Assembly: GCA_003550325.1 (NCBI GenBank)
Contig: QKWP01001140.1
Location: forward strand, 63,802 to 127,801
Direction of reading: 5' to 3'
DNA length: 64,000 bases
Source: Gigaspora rosea
Lineage: Eukaryota; Glomeromycota; Glomeromycetes; Diversisporales; Gigasporaceae
The first letter of the stretch is position 1. The number at the start of each line of letters is the position of its first letter. The translations under genes were made by a program, and so were the position numbers. Positions 34,922-43,622 of this stretch are shown here, one piece after another. The notes beneath the pieces are model-generated. The model saw only the letters and a list, made by a program, of their open reading frames with translations, had not been told where the DNA came from and searched no databases.

Positions 34922-35157
34922 ATTGGGTAAATAGTTTATCGGCTATAACCGGTCATTAACCGTAGAAATGACCGCGGTACAACCGGTCATAAGCGGTTAA
35001 CCGATCATGACTGACCGATGACTGACCGTGACCGACCGTGCCCATCCCTAACTCTGACTAGTGATATTAGTAAAATTTGATTGTCGATAGTCATTAATGG
35101 GGAATTAGCGACTGATGATATCAATTATAGTTTTTCTACATTTTATATTAAATAAAG

Positions 35158-35285
35158 GTGATGATCTAAACGGGCGAATTTAGGATAAATCTTAAGTGTG
35201 GGAAAATCACTCGATATATTTGTCTCTAATTTGTCAGTTTTTGATTTGTGTATCGTGATTTCCCTCCGCTTTAGACGATCCCCAA
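35158..35285. mobile_element. Short member of the GTCTAAAGC MITE family
   Basis: GGTGATGATCTAAACGGGCG at the left, CCCTCCGCTTTAGACGATCC at the right; 128 bp. The rest of 35286-35571 shows nothing. Confidence 0.6.
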
Positions 35286-35571
35286 AAAAGAACATTTCAA
35301 TGAAAATAAAGTTATCAGTCAAAATTAATAATCAACACGTCCTGGGAGATGAAATTTTGCTTATATGGACTCGATCAATTAGTACAAATTTCCTAATACC
35401 GTATAATAATTTCAAATCTATTTGCTATTTCTGTTACTCATAATATATTCATAGGGCTTTAAATACATTCTTCCTAGTAAAATCTTTTAATATAATTTAA
35501 TAGTGATTTAACTGAGAAATTTTCTTAGCGAAATTTTTATTTATACTATAAATGCACGTTATTATTCAATA

Positions 35572-35644
35572 TTATTATTGCTCGATCAGCTGACTTTATT
35601 CAAACCAACTGACCGATTTTATTTACAAATCTGAAAAACATATG
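35572..35644 (+). repeat. 73-bp direct repeat, copy 1
   Basis: Runs TTATTATTGCTCGATCAGCT to AACATATGG and is identical to 37281-37354. It opens the minisatellite complex; the second copy sits between a 340-bp unit and the recombinase-like fragment. Split direct repeats of this kind are seen in some tyrosine-recombinase retroelements. Confidence 0.8.
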
Positions 35645-35870
35645 GTAATAGGGGTTTGCTATCCTTGCCGGCTCTAATATACATTATCTCATTCTACTCT
35701 ACGATAACCTATATTTTAAATCGATTTCAAGTAGGGAGACTTCTCTATAGCGAAGAAGAGAATTGGTATATATGTCAATGCTGCTATAAGCAAGATAACC
35801 TTCTTATTATGTCCTTGTACTGTCACTTGCAGTTGTGAAACTCATGCCGTGGAGGCCAACAAAAACATCA

Positions 35871-36165
35871 GGTCCTTGCACTGCTAGCGCAGCCGTGGAG
35901 CCTGGCATCACAAATCATCAGGTCCTTGCACTGTTAACACAGCCGTAGAGCCTGGCATAACAAAAACATCAGGTCCTTGCACTGCTAATGCAGCCGTGGA
36001 GCCTGGCATCACAAATCATCAGGTCCTTGCACAGTCAACACAGCCGTGGAGCCTGGCATAACAAATCATCAGGTCCTTGCGCTACTAATGCAGCCGTGGA
36101 GCCTGGAATCACAAAACATCAGGTCCTTGCACTGCTAACGCAGCCGTGGAACCTGGCATAACATC
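35871..36165. repeat. Minisatellite block 1, 50-51 bp
   Basis: Six units starting GGTCCTTGCACTGCTAA at 35871, 35921, 35972, 36022, 36072 and 36122, with GCAGCCGTGGAGCCTGGCAT in each. Fifty bases is not a codon multiple, so this block is not read as coding. Confidence 0.92.
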
Positions 36166-36169
36166 ATTT

Positions 36170-36520
36170 TCACTTGCTCGACTTTGGGTGGGTAAGGGAA
36201 GGGATAGAGCCAGCCTCTACAAAGGCGAGCGATAGCGAAGAAAAAGGATACTTTCTTCCCAAAAGACAATCAGCCTTAAATATCCTGCTTGCCATTGTCC
36301 CTTACCCCTGTACCGATCTAACAATAAACACAACAATGAGCACTTTGAAAATCATATGCTAATCACAAATTACCTGCACAAAAACAAGTTTCCACATATA
36401 ACAACAATAATCAAAGAATAACCATAAAAGGATACATTTAAACCTGTAATATGCCCGATCATAAAAGTCATCTGATTTCACAATAATGATTGCCCTGTCA
36501 CTTCATTGACAGGCTTTTCA
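36170..36520. repeat. 340-bp unit B, copy 1 (diverged)
   Basis: GGGTGGGTAAGGGA, GATAGAGCCAGCCTCTAC, GGCGAGCGATAGCGAAG, CCGATCTAACAATAA, ATAACCATAAAAGGATACAT, then the hairpin CCCTGTCACTTCATTGACAGG at the end. Copies 2 and 3 are at 36949-37280 and 38637-38972. Confidence 0.8.
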
Positions 36521-36531
36521 ATACAACAACT

Positions 36532-36915
36532 GGTCCTTGTACTGCCATTTGCAGCCGTGGAGACAAATACAACAACTGGTCCTTGCGCTACTACTTGCAG
36601 CCGTGGAGCCAAATACAACAACTGGTCCTTGCACTACTACTTGCAGCCGTGGAGCCAGGTACAAAACAGGTCCTTGCACTGCCACTTGCAGCCGCGGAAC
36701 CAAACAAAACATCAGGTCCTTGCACTGCTAACGCAGCCGTGGAGCCTGGCATAACAAAAGCATCAGGTCCTTGCACTGCTAACGCAGCTGTGGAGCCTGG
36801 CATAACAAAAACATCAGGTCCTTGCACTGCTAACGCAGCCGTGGAGCCTGGCATAACAAAAACATCAGGTCCTTGCACTGCTAACGCAGCCGTGGAGCCT
36901 GGCATAACAACAGTT
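36532..36915. repeat. Minisatellite block 2, 46 then 51 bp
   Basis: GGTCC starts at 36532, 36578, 36624, 36669, 36715, 36766, 36817 and 36868: four 45-46-bp steps (TACAACAACT form) followed by three identical 51-bp steps (the CCTGGCATAACAAAAACATC form). 51 bp keeps frame, which makes long repetitive open frames on both strands (17-residue unit). The sharp switch in unit length suggests recent amplification of the 51-bp form. Confidence 0.9.
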
Positions 36916-36948
36916 TCACTTGCTTGACTTCGGGTGGGTAAGGGAGGG

Positions 36949-37280
36949 CGATAGAGCCAGCCTCTACAAGGCGAGCGATAGCAAAGAAAAAGATATCCTT
37001 CTTCACTGAGATCATTGACCTTAAATACTCCTCCCGTAATACCGGTTCATACTTGGCTATAGCCATTATCCCTATTACCGATCTAACAATAATCATAATA
37101 TAAATTTCAAAATCATATGCAAATCTAAATTACCTGTACATACAAGTTACAAAATATTATAACAATAATCAAGAATAACCATAAAAGGATACATAAAAAA
37201 AAAACCTGCACATGACCGGTCATAAAGTCATCTGCTCTCGCAATAATGATTGCCCTGTCACTTTGTTGACAGGCTTTTCA
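36949..37280. repeat. 340-bp unit B, copy 2
   Basis: About 98 percent like 38637-38972 by eye. Ends in the hairpin CCCTGTCACTTTGTTGACAGG and is followed directly by the second 73-bp direct repeat (37281-37354). A 71-codon minus-strand frame (from 37096) is shared with copy 3 only in part and is not accepted as a gene. Confidence 0.85.
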
Positions 37281-37372
37281 TTATTATTGCTCGATCAGCT
37301 GACTTTATTCAAACCAACTGACCGATTTTATTTACAAATCTGAAAAACATATGGGATAGAAGAGGATCGCTA

Positions 37373-37530
37373 GCTAGCAAAACCCATCTTTCTCGAAAAC
37401 TGTAACTCTTTGTTCCAGTATAACATAACTGCTTTGCCACCCCAACCTCCTATAGCCCGTATTTGTGCCAAAGATAAACCTGCTTCTATTGCAGCTGTTG
37501 CGCCACTGCTATTGCGACCGCAGAGCCTAA
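37373..37530 (-). pseudogene. Tyrosine-recombinase-like C-terminal fragment
   Basis: The minus strand reads GATAAIEAGLSLAQIRAIGG, then WGGKAVMLYWNKELQFSRKM and a stop at 37370-37372. This looks like the end of a phage-integrase-type (DIRS, Ngaro or Crypton) recombinase: the GA.TAA helix, AGLSLAQI, the GGW turn and the Y of MLYW as the nucleophile candidate. The upstream HxxR box is absent. Immediately before GATAA the frame runs into a minisatellite unit (CGRNSS at the junction), so the catalytic arginine region has been replaced by repeat. Non-functional as it stands; a fused small protein is unlikely. Confidence 0.5.
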
Positions 37531-37655
37531 TTACAACGTGAGGTCCTTGCACACTGCTATTGCAACCAGGAGCCTAATCACAATATGAGGTCCTTGCACT
37601 GCTATTGCAGCCGCAGAGTCTAATTATCAACATGAGGTCCTTGCGCTGCTATTTC
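37520..37655. repeat. Minisatellite block 3
   Basis: Three diverged units GGTCCTTGCACTGCTATTGC at about 37543, 37590 and 37638, with GAGCCTAATTANAAC between. It joins the recombinase-like fragment on one side and the Sel1-like fragment on the other. Confidence 0.8.
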
Positions 37656-38132
37656 GAATGCCTTTTTCATCCTTCTTAACTCCAATACTTTTTAGTCGTC
37701 AAAACCAAGGAAGGTATTGGTATTATATCCTTCTTTATGAAGCCAATTTTTAACTCCATCCTTATCCCAATCGGGCAAATGAAACCCAAGGGAGTAATAA
37801 AGATTGTTCTTCAGCATTTAATGGCAAAAAATATATTCTTATAACCCTTAAATCGACAACATGTTTTGTTGGTTCACTCCTAATCTTGGTACAGTATCTC
37901 TGACTAATAATGACATACAAGAAGGTGTGAAAACAAAGTTCATTAAATATTCTATCCATATGTCCATATCCACAGATTTTTGGCAATATTCGAAAGCCTT
38001 CTTTATATCTTTTTCAACTCCTTCATTTTCATAACAATATCCAACATTATATATTCAATCAGAATGCCTTATATCTGCAAATATTTGATAATAATCGGAT
38101 GCTTTCTTTGTGTCTTTTTTTTTTTTTGCATG
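37655..38132 (-). pseudogene. Decayed Sel1-like repeat gene
   Basis: From 38132 down, the minus strand reads KKASDYYQIFADIRHSD, stop, IYNVGYCYENEGVEKDIKKA, FEYCQKSVDMD: a Sel1-like repeat (aromatic YY, G.CY, GVEKD.KKAFEY). After frame changes follow KIRSEPTKHVVDLRVI, LPLNAEEQSLLL, HLPDWDKDGVKNWLHKEGYN and TNTFLGFDD, then RMKKAFE next to the minisatellite. Sel1-like proteins are adaptor scaffolds, abundant in these fungi. Several frameshifts and a stop, no start. The 225-base minus frame 37762-37986 is part of this. Confidence 0.6.
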
Positions 38133-38149
38133 TTACTCCGCAAACAAAA

Positions 38150-38345
38150 GATTCTTGAACTGCTATTGCAACTTAGAAACCCAAACAAAGGACTCTTGAA
38201 CTATCACACTATAGCGCGAACTAAAAGCAAAGGACCTTTGAACTGCCACTGCAGTTATGAAGCCAAAGGGAGTCATTGAGCTATAGTAGCTACGAAACCA
38301 AAAACAAACGGTTTGTGTACCACTACTGTAGTCTCGAAGCTTACT
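38150..38345. repeat. Minisatellite block 4 (most diverged)
   Basis: Four units of about 46 bases, such as AAAGGACTCTTGAACTATCA and AAAGGACCTTTGAACTGCCA, with a degenerate GAAGCC/GAAACC half. Confidence 0.6.
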
Positions 38346-38576
38346 TATAATCACCATTTAACCATTTAATATCATGTCTTAACCACAGTTATTAGACTTA
38401 AGATAATGCTTTTAGCAAAAAGGTCTAGGTGAAAACGATAGAGACAGCCTTCTTTTTCAATATCAGTTTCGTCCAACTCCCGGCATGCATCGTGCGATTC
38501 GTAGACATACTTAACGTTATGTACGAAAATACTACTTGCTCTATACAGTTTTTTAAACGTATTAAAATTTCTTATG

Positions 38577-38578
<2 letters not shown>
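38346..38578. other. Diverged copy of unit B start, otherwise geneless
   Basis: GAAAACGATAGAGACAGCCTTC near 38432 resembles the start of unit B. Nothing else. Confidence 0.4.
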
Positions 38579-38621
<43 letters not shown>

Positions 38622-38622
38622 N
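38579..38622. other. Poly-T run ending in one N
   Basis: About 42 T followed by N at 38622, then unit B copy 3 begins abruptly. Single Ns occur in this window only here and at 19716, so a join made by the assembler is likely. Confidence 0.8.
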
Positions 38623-38636
38623 TATACGGTAGAAAC

Positions 38637-38972
38637 GATAGAACCAGCCTCTACAAGGCGAGCGATAGCGAAGAAAAAGATAGCCTTCTTCACTGAGATC
38701 ATTGACCTTAAATACTCCTCCCGTAATACCGGTTCATACTTGGCTATAGCCATTATCCCTATTACCGATCTAACAATAATCATAATATAAATTTCAAAAT
38801 CATATGCAAATCCAAAATTACCTGTACATACAAGTTACAAAATATTATAACAATAATCAAGAATAACCATAAAAGGATACATAAAAAAAAAAAAAACCTG
38901 CACATGACCGGTCATAAAGTCATCTGCTCTCGCAATAATGATTGCCCTGTCACTTCGTTGACAGGCTTTTCA
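38637..38972. repeat. 340-bp unit B, copy 3
   Basis: Near-identical to copy 2, including CCCGTAATACCGGTTCATAC and the terminal hairpin CCCTGTCACTTCGTTGACAGG. Lies between the poly-T/N join and family R copy 2. Confidence 0.85.
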
Positions 38973-38975
38973 GAA

Positions 38976-40150
38976 GATATAATAATTTAATGCTGCAATA
39001 ACTTTTAAAGGCAACTTATTTTGTCGTTAACTTTATTGAATTAATTGTATGGCGGCCTACATCAGCTATTTTGAACTTAATCGTTATGATATTGGATCGA
39101 TAAATGGGGTAATTTTTGATTGTATGCGCTAACCTCTAAAAATATATAGTTTTTTTTTTAAAAAAAAATTCGCACTCCGATAATTATATCAAGATCACAG
39201 GGCTCTTAGTATACATTAAATTTTTATTTATAAGTGTAAGTCTTAAACGCAAAAATAACCGATTATTTTTTAAAAAAGGGACCATTAATTTAAACCCTAA
39301 TTTAAAATGGGCTTTTTTTTTTATATTAATTTGATGCAGAGATGCGATAATTAAAGATTTTATTGTAAAAACATGTATAAATAATTTGAATGGATCGCAT
39401 CTCTATTGATGGAAATTTCCGAAGCTTATTTGACTTTTAAAGAAAATAGTTCATCAATGAATATTTGTACTAATAAATTTTACTGCAACAAAAATCAAAT
39501 CAATAAAAAAATATTTAATCAATATTACAATAATAAAAAAATTTTAAAGATATAAGGGCTAGTTTCTGCAAAAATGGACGAAATTGACGTTTTTTCAAAA
39601 GTAATTTTTTTTACATAAATCAATTTAGAATGATATCAGGATTATTTTTTACCTAAAAACAAAAGTAGTTGCATTAATAAAATTTTGCAATACAGCCCTA
39701 TAGAATTTCATTTTTCTTATAATCTATTATAAGAGTTACAACACAAAAATTGATTTTCCGAAGATCTTTTGTTTTGCACCTAGGCCAGTATTTAAGCAAT
39801 TATTGGAGATATAAACGCGTTTCGATAAAAATCATTTTTGTCGCTGCTATCTAGGTATGAAAATATAAATTTAATAAGCAAAGGCGATCATACTGTATAG
39901 CAGGAGTTTATTATTTTAATCTGAAAATTTTCGAGGAAATTCTTTGATTATCAGTAATCAATAATTCGGATTGAAATGCACAACACTGTCTTCTTTGAAT
40001 CATAAATTTTCTTATATTCAAAGAATACTATTCATTTTAAATTAATTTTAAACACCCAAGTTCATTTTGAACAGTTAGGACAAAATTCAAAATCGTGATA
40101 TGATTTAAAGCAAACCCAACATAACAATTTCTAATTTAATTGAAAGATCT
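38976..40150 (+). repeat. Dispersed family R, copy 2
   Basis: The longest copy with copy 4: GATATAATAATTTAATGC, GAATTAATTGTATGGCG, GATATTGGATCGA, then a long A/T run and the part shared with copies 1 and 3 (16493-17240, 49735-50580). It includes a small TIR insert (AGAGATGCGATAATT...GATCGCATCTCT, 39344-39404). Leads directly into the pseudogene at 40180. Confidence 0.8.
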
Positions 40151-40179
40151 TTCTGTCTCTTTTATTTTTAGGTCTGATT

Positions 40180-40394
40180 ATGAATCAAGTTAACAACGTC
40201 CAACCCCAGAATACCCAAAATCTTCAAGCTATTGGTCGACCTCAAAATGTACATCTATCCATCAGTTCATCTATTGCTGCTCAAAGATACAATGATCTAG
40301 TCGAAGGAAATCTCCATTTAGTGGATTGCAAGGTTCAGTAATCCAGCCAAACACCGAATTTCAAACTGTTTTGTTTGAGGGACTTTCTCCATAA
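40180..40394 (+). pseudogene. Copy of the MNQVNN small gene, frameshifted
   Basis: ATG at 40180 (MNQVNNVQPQNTQNLQAIGR, then NVHLSISSSIAAQRYNDLVE), parallel to 51082-51309. A 1-2-base change after GEGN-equivalent codons (near 40310) shifts the frame to an early TAA at 40339-40341; the remaining homologous codons (SVIQPNTEFQTVLFEGLSP) continue in another frame. TTTATTTTTAG just before the ATG in both copies looks like a splice acceptor, so an upstream exon may be missing. The flanking 500 bases downstream are also duplicated (50600-51080, inverted). Confidence 0.7.
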
Positions 40395-40900
40395 ACATTA
40401 TTTTTATTACCGACTAAGTTCATATATTTTTTTGATTCGGAACTTTAAACAAAAAATCGGATTTTTTTAAACCTATTATATTTTCGAAATAAGCATTCTT
40501 ATTTTTTTTTATAAACTTCGAAATGGCAAATATCTGGAACGTAGGTTGATGCTACAATTTTTGTTATTAGACTCTTATACTGTAGTAAAATTAACCATAA
40601 GAGTAATTGCAAATTATTTTTTTAATACAATAGATTTTCTACTTTATCACAATATGGTCGATTAATTCTATGTTTTTTTTTCTTAACGCGATAGGTTTTG
40701 TTCTTATATTATGATCAATTATATTATGAAATTTTTATTAATATAATAGAATTTATCATATGAAAATATTAGATTTAATGATAGACATAAAGATATAAGA
40801 TTGAATATGAATCTCTTTTTAAAATAAACAAGCACAAATAACATATGCATTAAAGAATTTATTCCTTATACTCAATATGAAGAATACAATTAAATCAAAA
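40395..40900 (+). repeat. Downstream half of the MNQVNN repeat unit
   Basis: Matches the reverse complement of 50590-51080: GATTCGGAACTTTAAA, ATTTCGAAATGGCAAATAT-like, TTAACGCGATAGGTTTTG, AATATGAAGAATACAATT. No ORF. Confidence 0.8.
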
Positions 40901-40981
40901 TACACACCGTTTACACTTTTTTGAAGCTATAATAAAAAATTTTTGATTAGTGATATCGCGTGATTCCTCCCCGCTTCAGAT

Positions 40982-41157
40982 TAGAGGTTGAAACCGAATT
41001 TAAATATTCGAGTTTATCACATTAAAATTCGATTTTATCGCACCAAAATTCGAGCTTATCACATCATTTATAATAATTGATGCGAATTTTGGTGTGATAA
41101 AATCGAATTAATTTTGATGAGATAAACTCGAATATTTAAATTCGGGTCTACCTCTAC
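40982..41157. mobile_element. Foldback MITE, GAATTTAAATATTCGAG arms
   Basis: CCGAATTTAAATATTCGAGT at 40993 and its complement at about 41124-41143. Outer TAGAGGT.GA also inverted. 176 bp, nearly all stem. Confidence 0.8.
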
Positions 41158-41470
41158 TTCAGATTTACCCAGTTCGGATCATGATCGCCTTTAGTTTATA
41201 TATTAGCGGATCTAGGGATGTGCAAATCTAAGATTTTTATGTAATGTGAGACATATATTACCTTTTTTATTTATTTTATTTATACTATAATATTTTACTT
41301 TATTTATTTTATTTTATTTAATCGCTGTTTTCTCAAAAAGGAAAATCCCCTTCAGAAAGTGGGTTTTCCTAGTCCATTACCCATATAAATTTTTTGGACC
41401 AATAGCCTCCAAAATTCTAAAATTATGCTGCAATTTTGTACGTACGTGATGGCAAACGAAGCTGATGTAC

Positions 41471-41734
41471 AAACTTCGTAATCATTCGATCGAATATTCC
41501 TTATTTGGACTCATTATTGTGCATTTAAGCACATGACAGACCGACAATGATAAATTGTGAAACACCGGAGACAATGAACAATTTAACATATTGTTTAGCA
41601 TAATTAGGTAAACTACGCAACAAAAAAAAAGCATTAAATGAATATCCAAACATAGATATTTTATTTAATAGATAGCACAGCCAAAGACGCTCAGTTTCTA
41701 TGCTTAGACGATTAGCCATATTTGATGATTCTTT
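41471..41734. other. Cassette inverted between E copies
   Basis: Here AAACTTCGTAATCATTCG lies at the left and GATGATTCTTT at the right; in E4 (60178-60455) the same segment reads AAGAATCACC on the left and TGATTACAAAGTTT on the right. The sequence outside (GCTGATGTAC, AAAATCCTATTGACTAATCA) is unchanged. Only a 3-base AAA/TTT inverted repeat was seen at the borders. Confidence 0.85.
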
Positions 41735-42924
41735 AAAAATCCTATTGACTAATCACCCTAACCTAACCGATCAGATGAATTATTTTCAGCATCATCCGAA
41801 TTTCATGATTATTCGTGACAATAATTAATAATATATATTATATATTAGCAAACCTTATTTTTCATAAGACCACAAAGATGGTAAACATTATATAGTTAGT
41901 AATTAGAAGTAACAGGAAAAGCCATTTATATTACATTTATAATTATGTTCCTATAATTATGTAATTAGTGTTACAATTTAAATACTCATTCTTCGCTTTT
42001 CTTTGTTTTTCATTAATTATATCGGATGATTCAGAAAATCAACGTCTATTTAATTAACTATCTTCTTTGTATCACCAAATAAGTGAATATCACTGACAAG
42101 CTAGGATTAATACTGCAAACATGCTGATATCGGATTTAAATAGCTAATCAAGGCAATTCATTTACTACCAAGTTTACTAATTACAGATCGTTTTTATTGA
42201 AAAACTCATGGAGATTCTAAATTTAATTATAACACAATGAAACAGGGGATTAGCCATGTTTAAATACAATAACTCCCAAAAGCGCCAGGTTCCTTTATAT
42301 AAGTGGTGTGTTAGGACCAAGTAGTCTGATGAACAAATGTAAGAGATTATAAGGTTTTAACGAATTTCTTTACAGAACCTGATACCTTTTTAAAAAATTA
42401 TGGAATGCCCCTTTTTTCTTTTTAGTTTATGAAGTCTTCGTGGTGACATATAATGACAACTTTGGCAAAGCGCGTCATGAGAACAAGCATAAGGTTGATT
42501 TGTAATAAGCAAGGTGTAAATTGTCATCAAAGATCTGGAATTCGTAAAACAGGTATGCTTAAGTTTATCTTCGTTAACTAAATTTAATAACTATTAAAAC
42601 AAGAATGCATATTTGCGGAGAGAGTGATCTAACACGTTTTAAGAAATTATGAATGTAAGCATTTCACTAATATAATCCGAATTTGACGCCAGTGGCAATA
42701 AGAAATAAGGTACTTCAATTATATATTACAAAAATTGATTAAATAAATTAACTGCGTATAATAGGGAGTTACAAAAAAAAAGGACACTAACTTACTACTT
42801 GCTATGAATATTTGTAATTGTATTTTTTTCGCAGCAAAATTTTGCAATAATATTTAGAATGCAGCTGTTACATTCATCTACTTTTGCCAGATTAAACTAA
42901 TTTATACAAGGAGTCGTATATTAA

Positions 42925-43015
42925 CCCTATAAAAAAGTCGATCCGTCTATATTTTGTCGATCATGTTGCAGTTTCGGAGTTTTCACAAAAAATATGGGAA
43001 AAATTTTCTATAGGG
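42925..43015. mobile_element. CCCTATAAA MITE, shared site, TAA duplication
   Basis: CCCTATAAAAAAGTCGATCC to TTTTCTATAGGG, flanked by TAA on both sides (42922-42924, 43016-43018). The same insertion is in E4 at 61781-61911, so it predates the split. A 3-bp TWA-type duplication fits PIF/Harbinger. Confidence 0.8.
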
Positions 43016-43130
43016 TAACTTTCTTATAGATTATTTAACTAAATATTTATACATTTTAATTTAATTTTAATTGGCCTGAAATAAGATTTATGATACAACG
43101 CGAAATTTACATTTCACATGTATATAAATA

Positions 43131-43497
43131 CCCTATAAAAAAGGGCGCACGGAATTTATGGTCAAATACGGGTACTTGACAGCACGAGAGTATACAGAAC
43201 TATATGGAATATAACACGAGATGGTGCACGGGAAAACGTGCACTGGACACGTAAAAAGGCGCGAATTCCGTGCAATAGTGCATGCTTTTTTAAGTGCTTT
43301 CCCGTTCAATTTTCCGTATAGTTACCTATGTAGCCGTTTATTATTTGTGCACATGCCGTGCACATGAAAAAATTTCGTGCAATTACATGTTCGTCGATTT
43401 TGCGTGTATGCAAATTCCGTGCAACTGATCTGATTTCCGTGCTTTGGACGTGCTATACAGTATTTCGTGCAATCACGTATAAAAATTTCTTATAGGG
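43131..43497. mobile_element. CCCTATAAA MITE, 367 bp, with empty site in E4
   Basis: CCCTATAAAAAAGGGCGCAC to TTTCTTATAGGG, flanked by ATA (43128-43130, 43498-43500). E4 at about 62028 has a single ATA (TTTAAATATTTAATT). The interior repeats TTCCGTGCAA/TTTCGTGCAAT words at least six times. Confidence 0.88.
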
Positions 43498-43622
43498 ATA
43501 TTTAATTAATGAAAATAGATTACTTCTTCAAGCATATGTGTACTGTATAATCGAATCAATATCCTCGTTTAACAACACCCGTCGGATAATCGGTCAGAAT
43601 AACGGGTAAAATTATTATATTC

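Larger units (their letters stand above)
30644..35050. mobile_element. hAT-type element, 4.4 kb as assembled, with gap
   Basis: Begins TAGGGATGGGCAC and ends GTGCCCATCCCTA, with the perfect 8-bp repeat ACTCTGAC outside both ends (30636-30643, 35051-35058). Both ends carry many ACCGGTCA/TGACCGG words (30655-30745, 34945-35040), as expected of hAT subterminal binding sites. Inside are three nested MITEs, a 499-bp segment present twice, an N run, a tandem repeat and a minus-strand gene fragment. No hAT transposase was found. Confidence 0.88.

Noticed and set aside
36591..36905. 104-codon minus-strand repetitive protein, and its plus-strand twin
   Set aside because: Both strands are open because the 51-bp unit keeps frame; neighbouring 46- and 50-bp units break it, and there is no start context or conserved flank.
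35871..36915. CRISPR-like array
   Set aside because: Units are contiguous minisatellite copies without unique spacers, in a eukaryotic window.
38579..38622. Poly-A tail of a retroposed gene on the minus strand
   Set aside because: Ends in an N at an abrupt switch to repeat unit B; no gene body or target duplication, so an assembly join is simpler.
42453..42580. Small conserved exon in family E (MTTLAKRVMRTS)
   Set aside because: The ATG is ATA in E4 and the frame breaks after 22 codons there; kept only as a remark on the splice-donor-like site.
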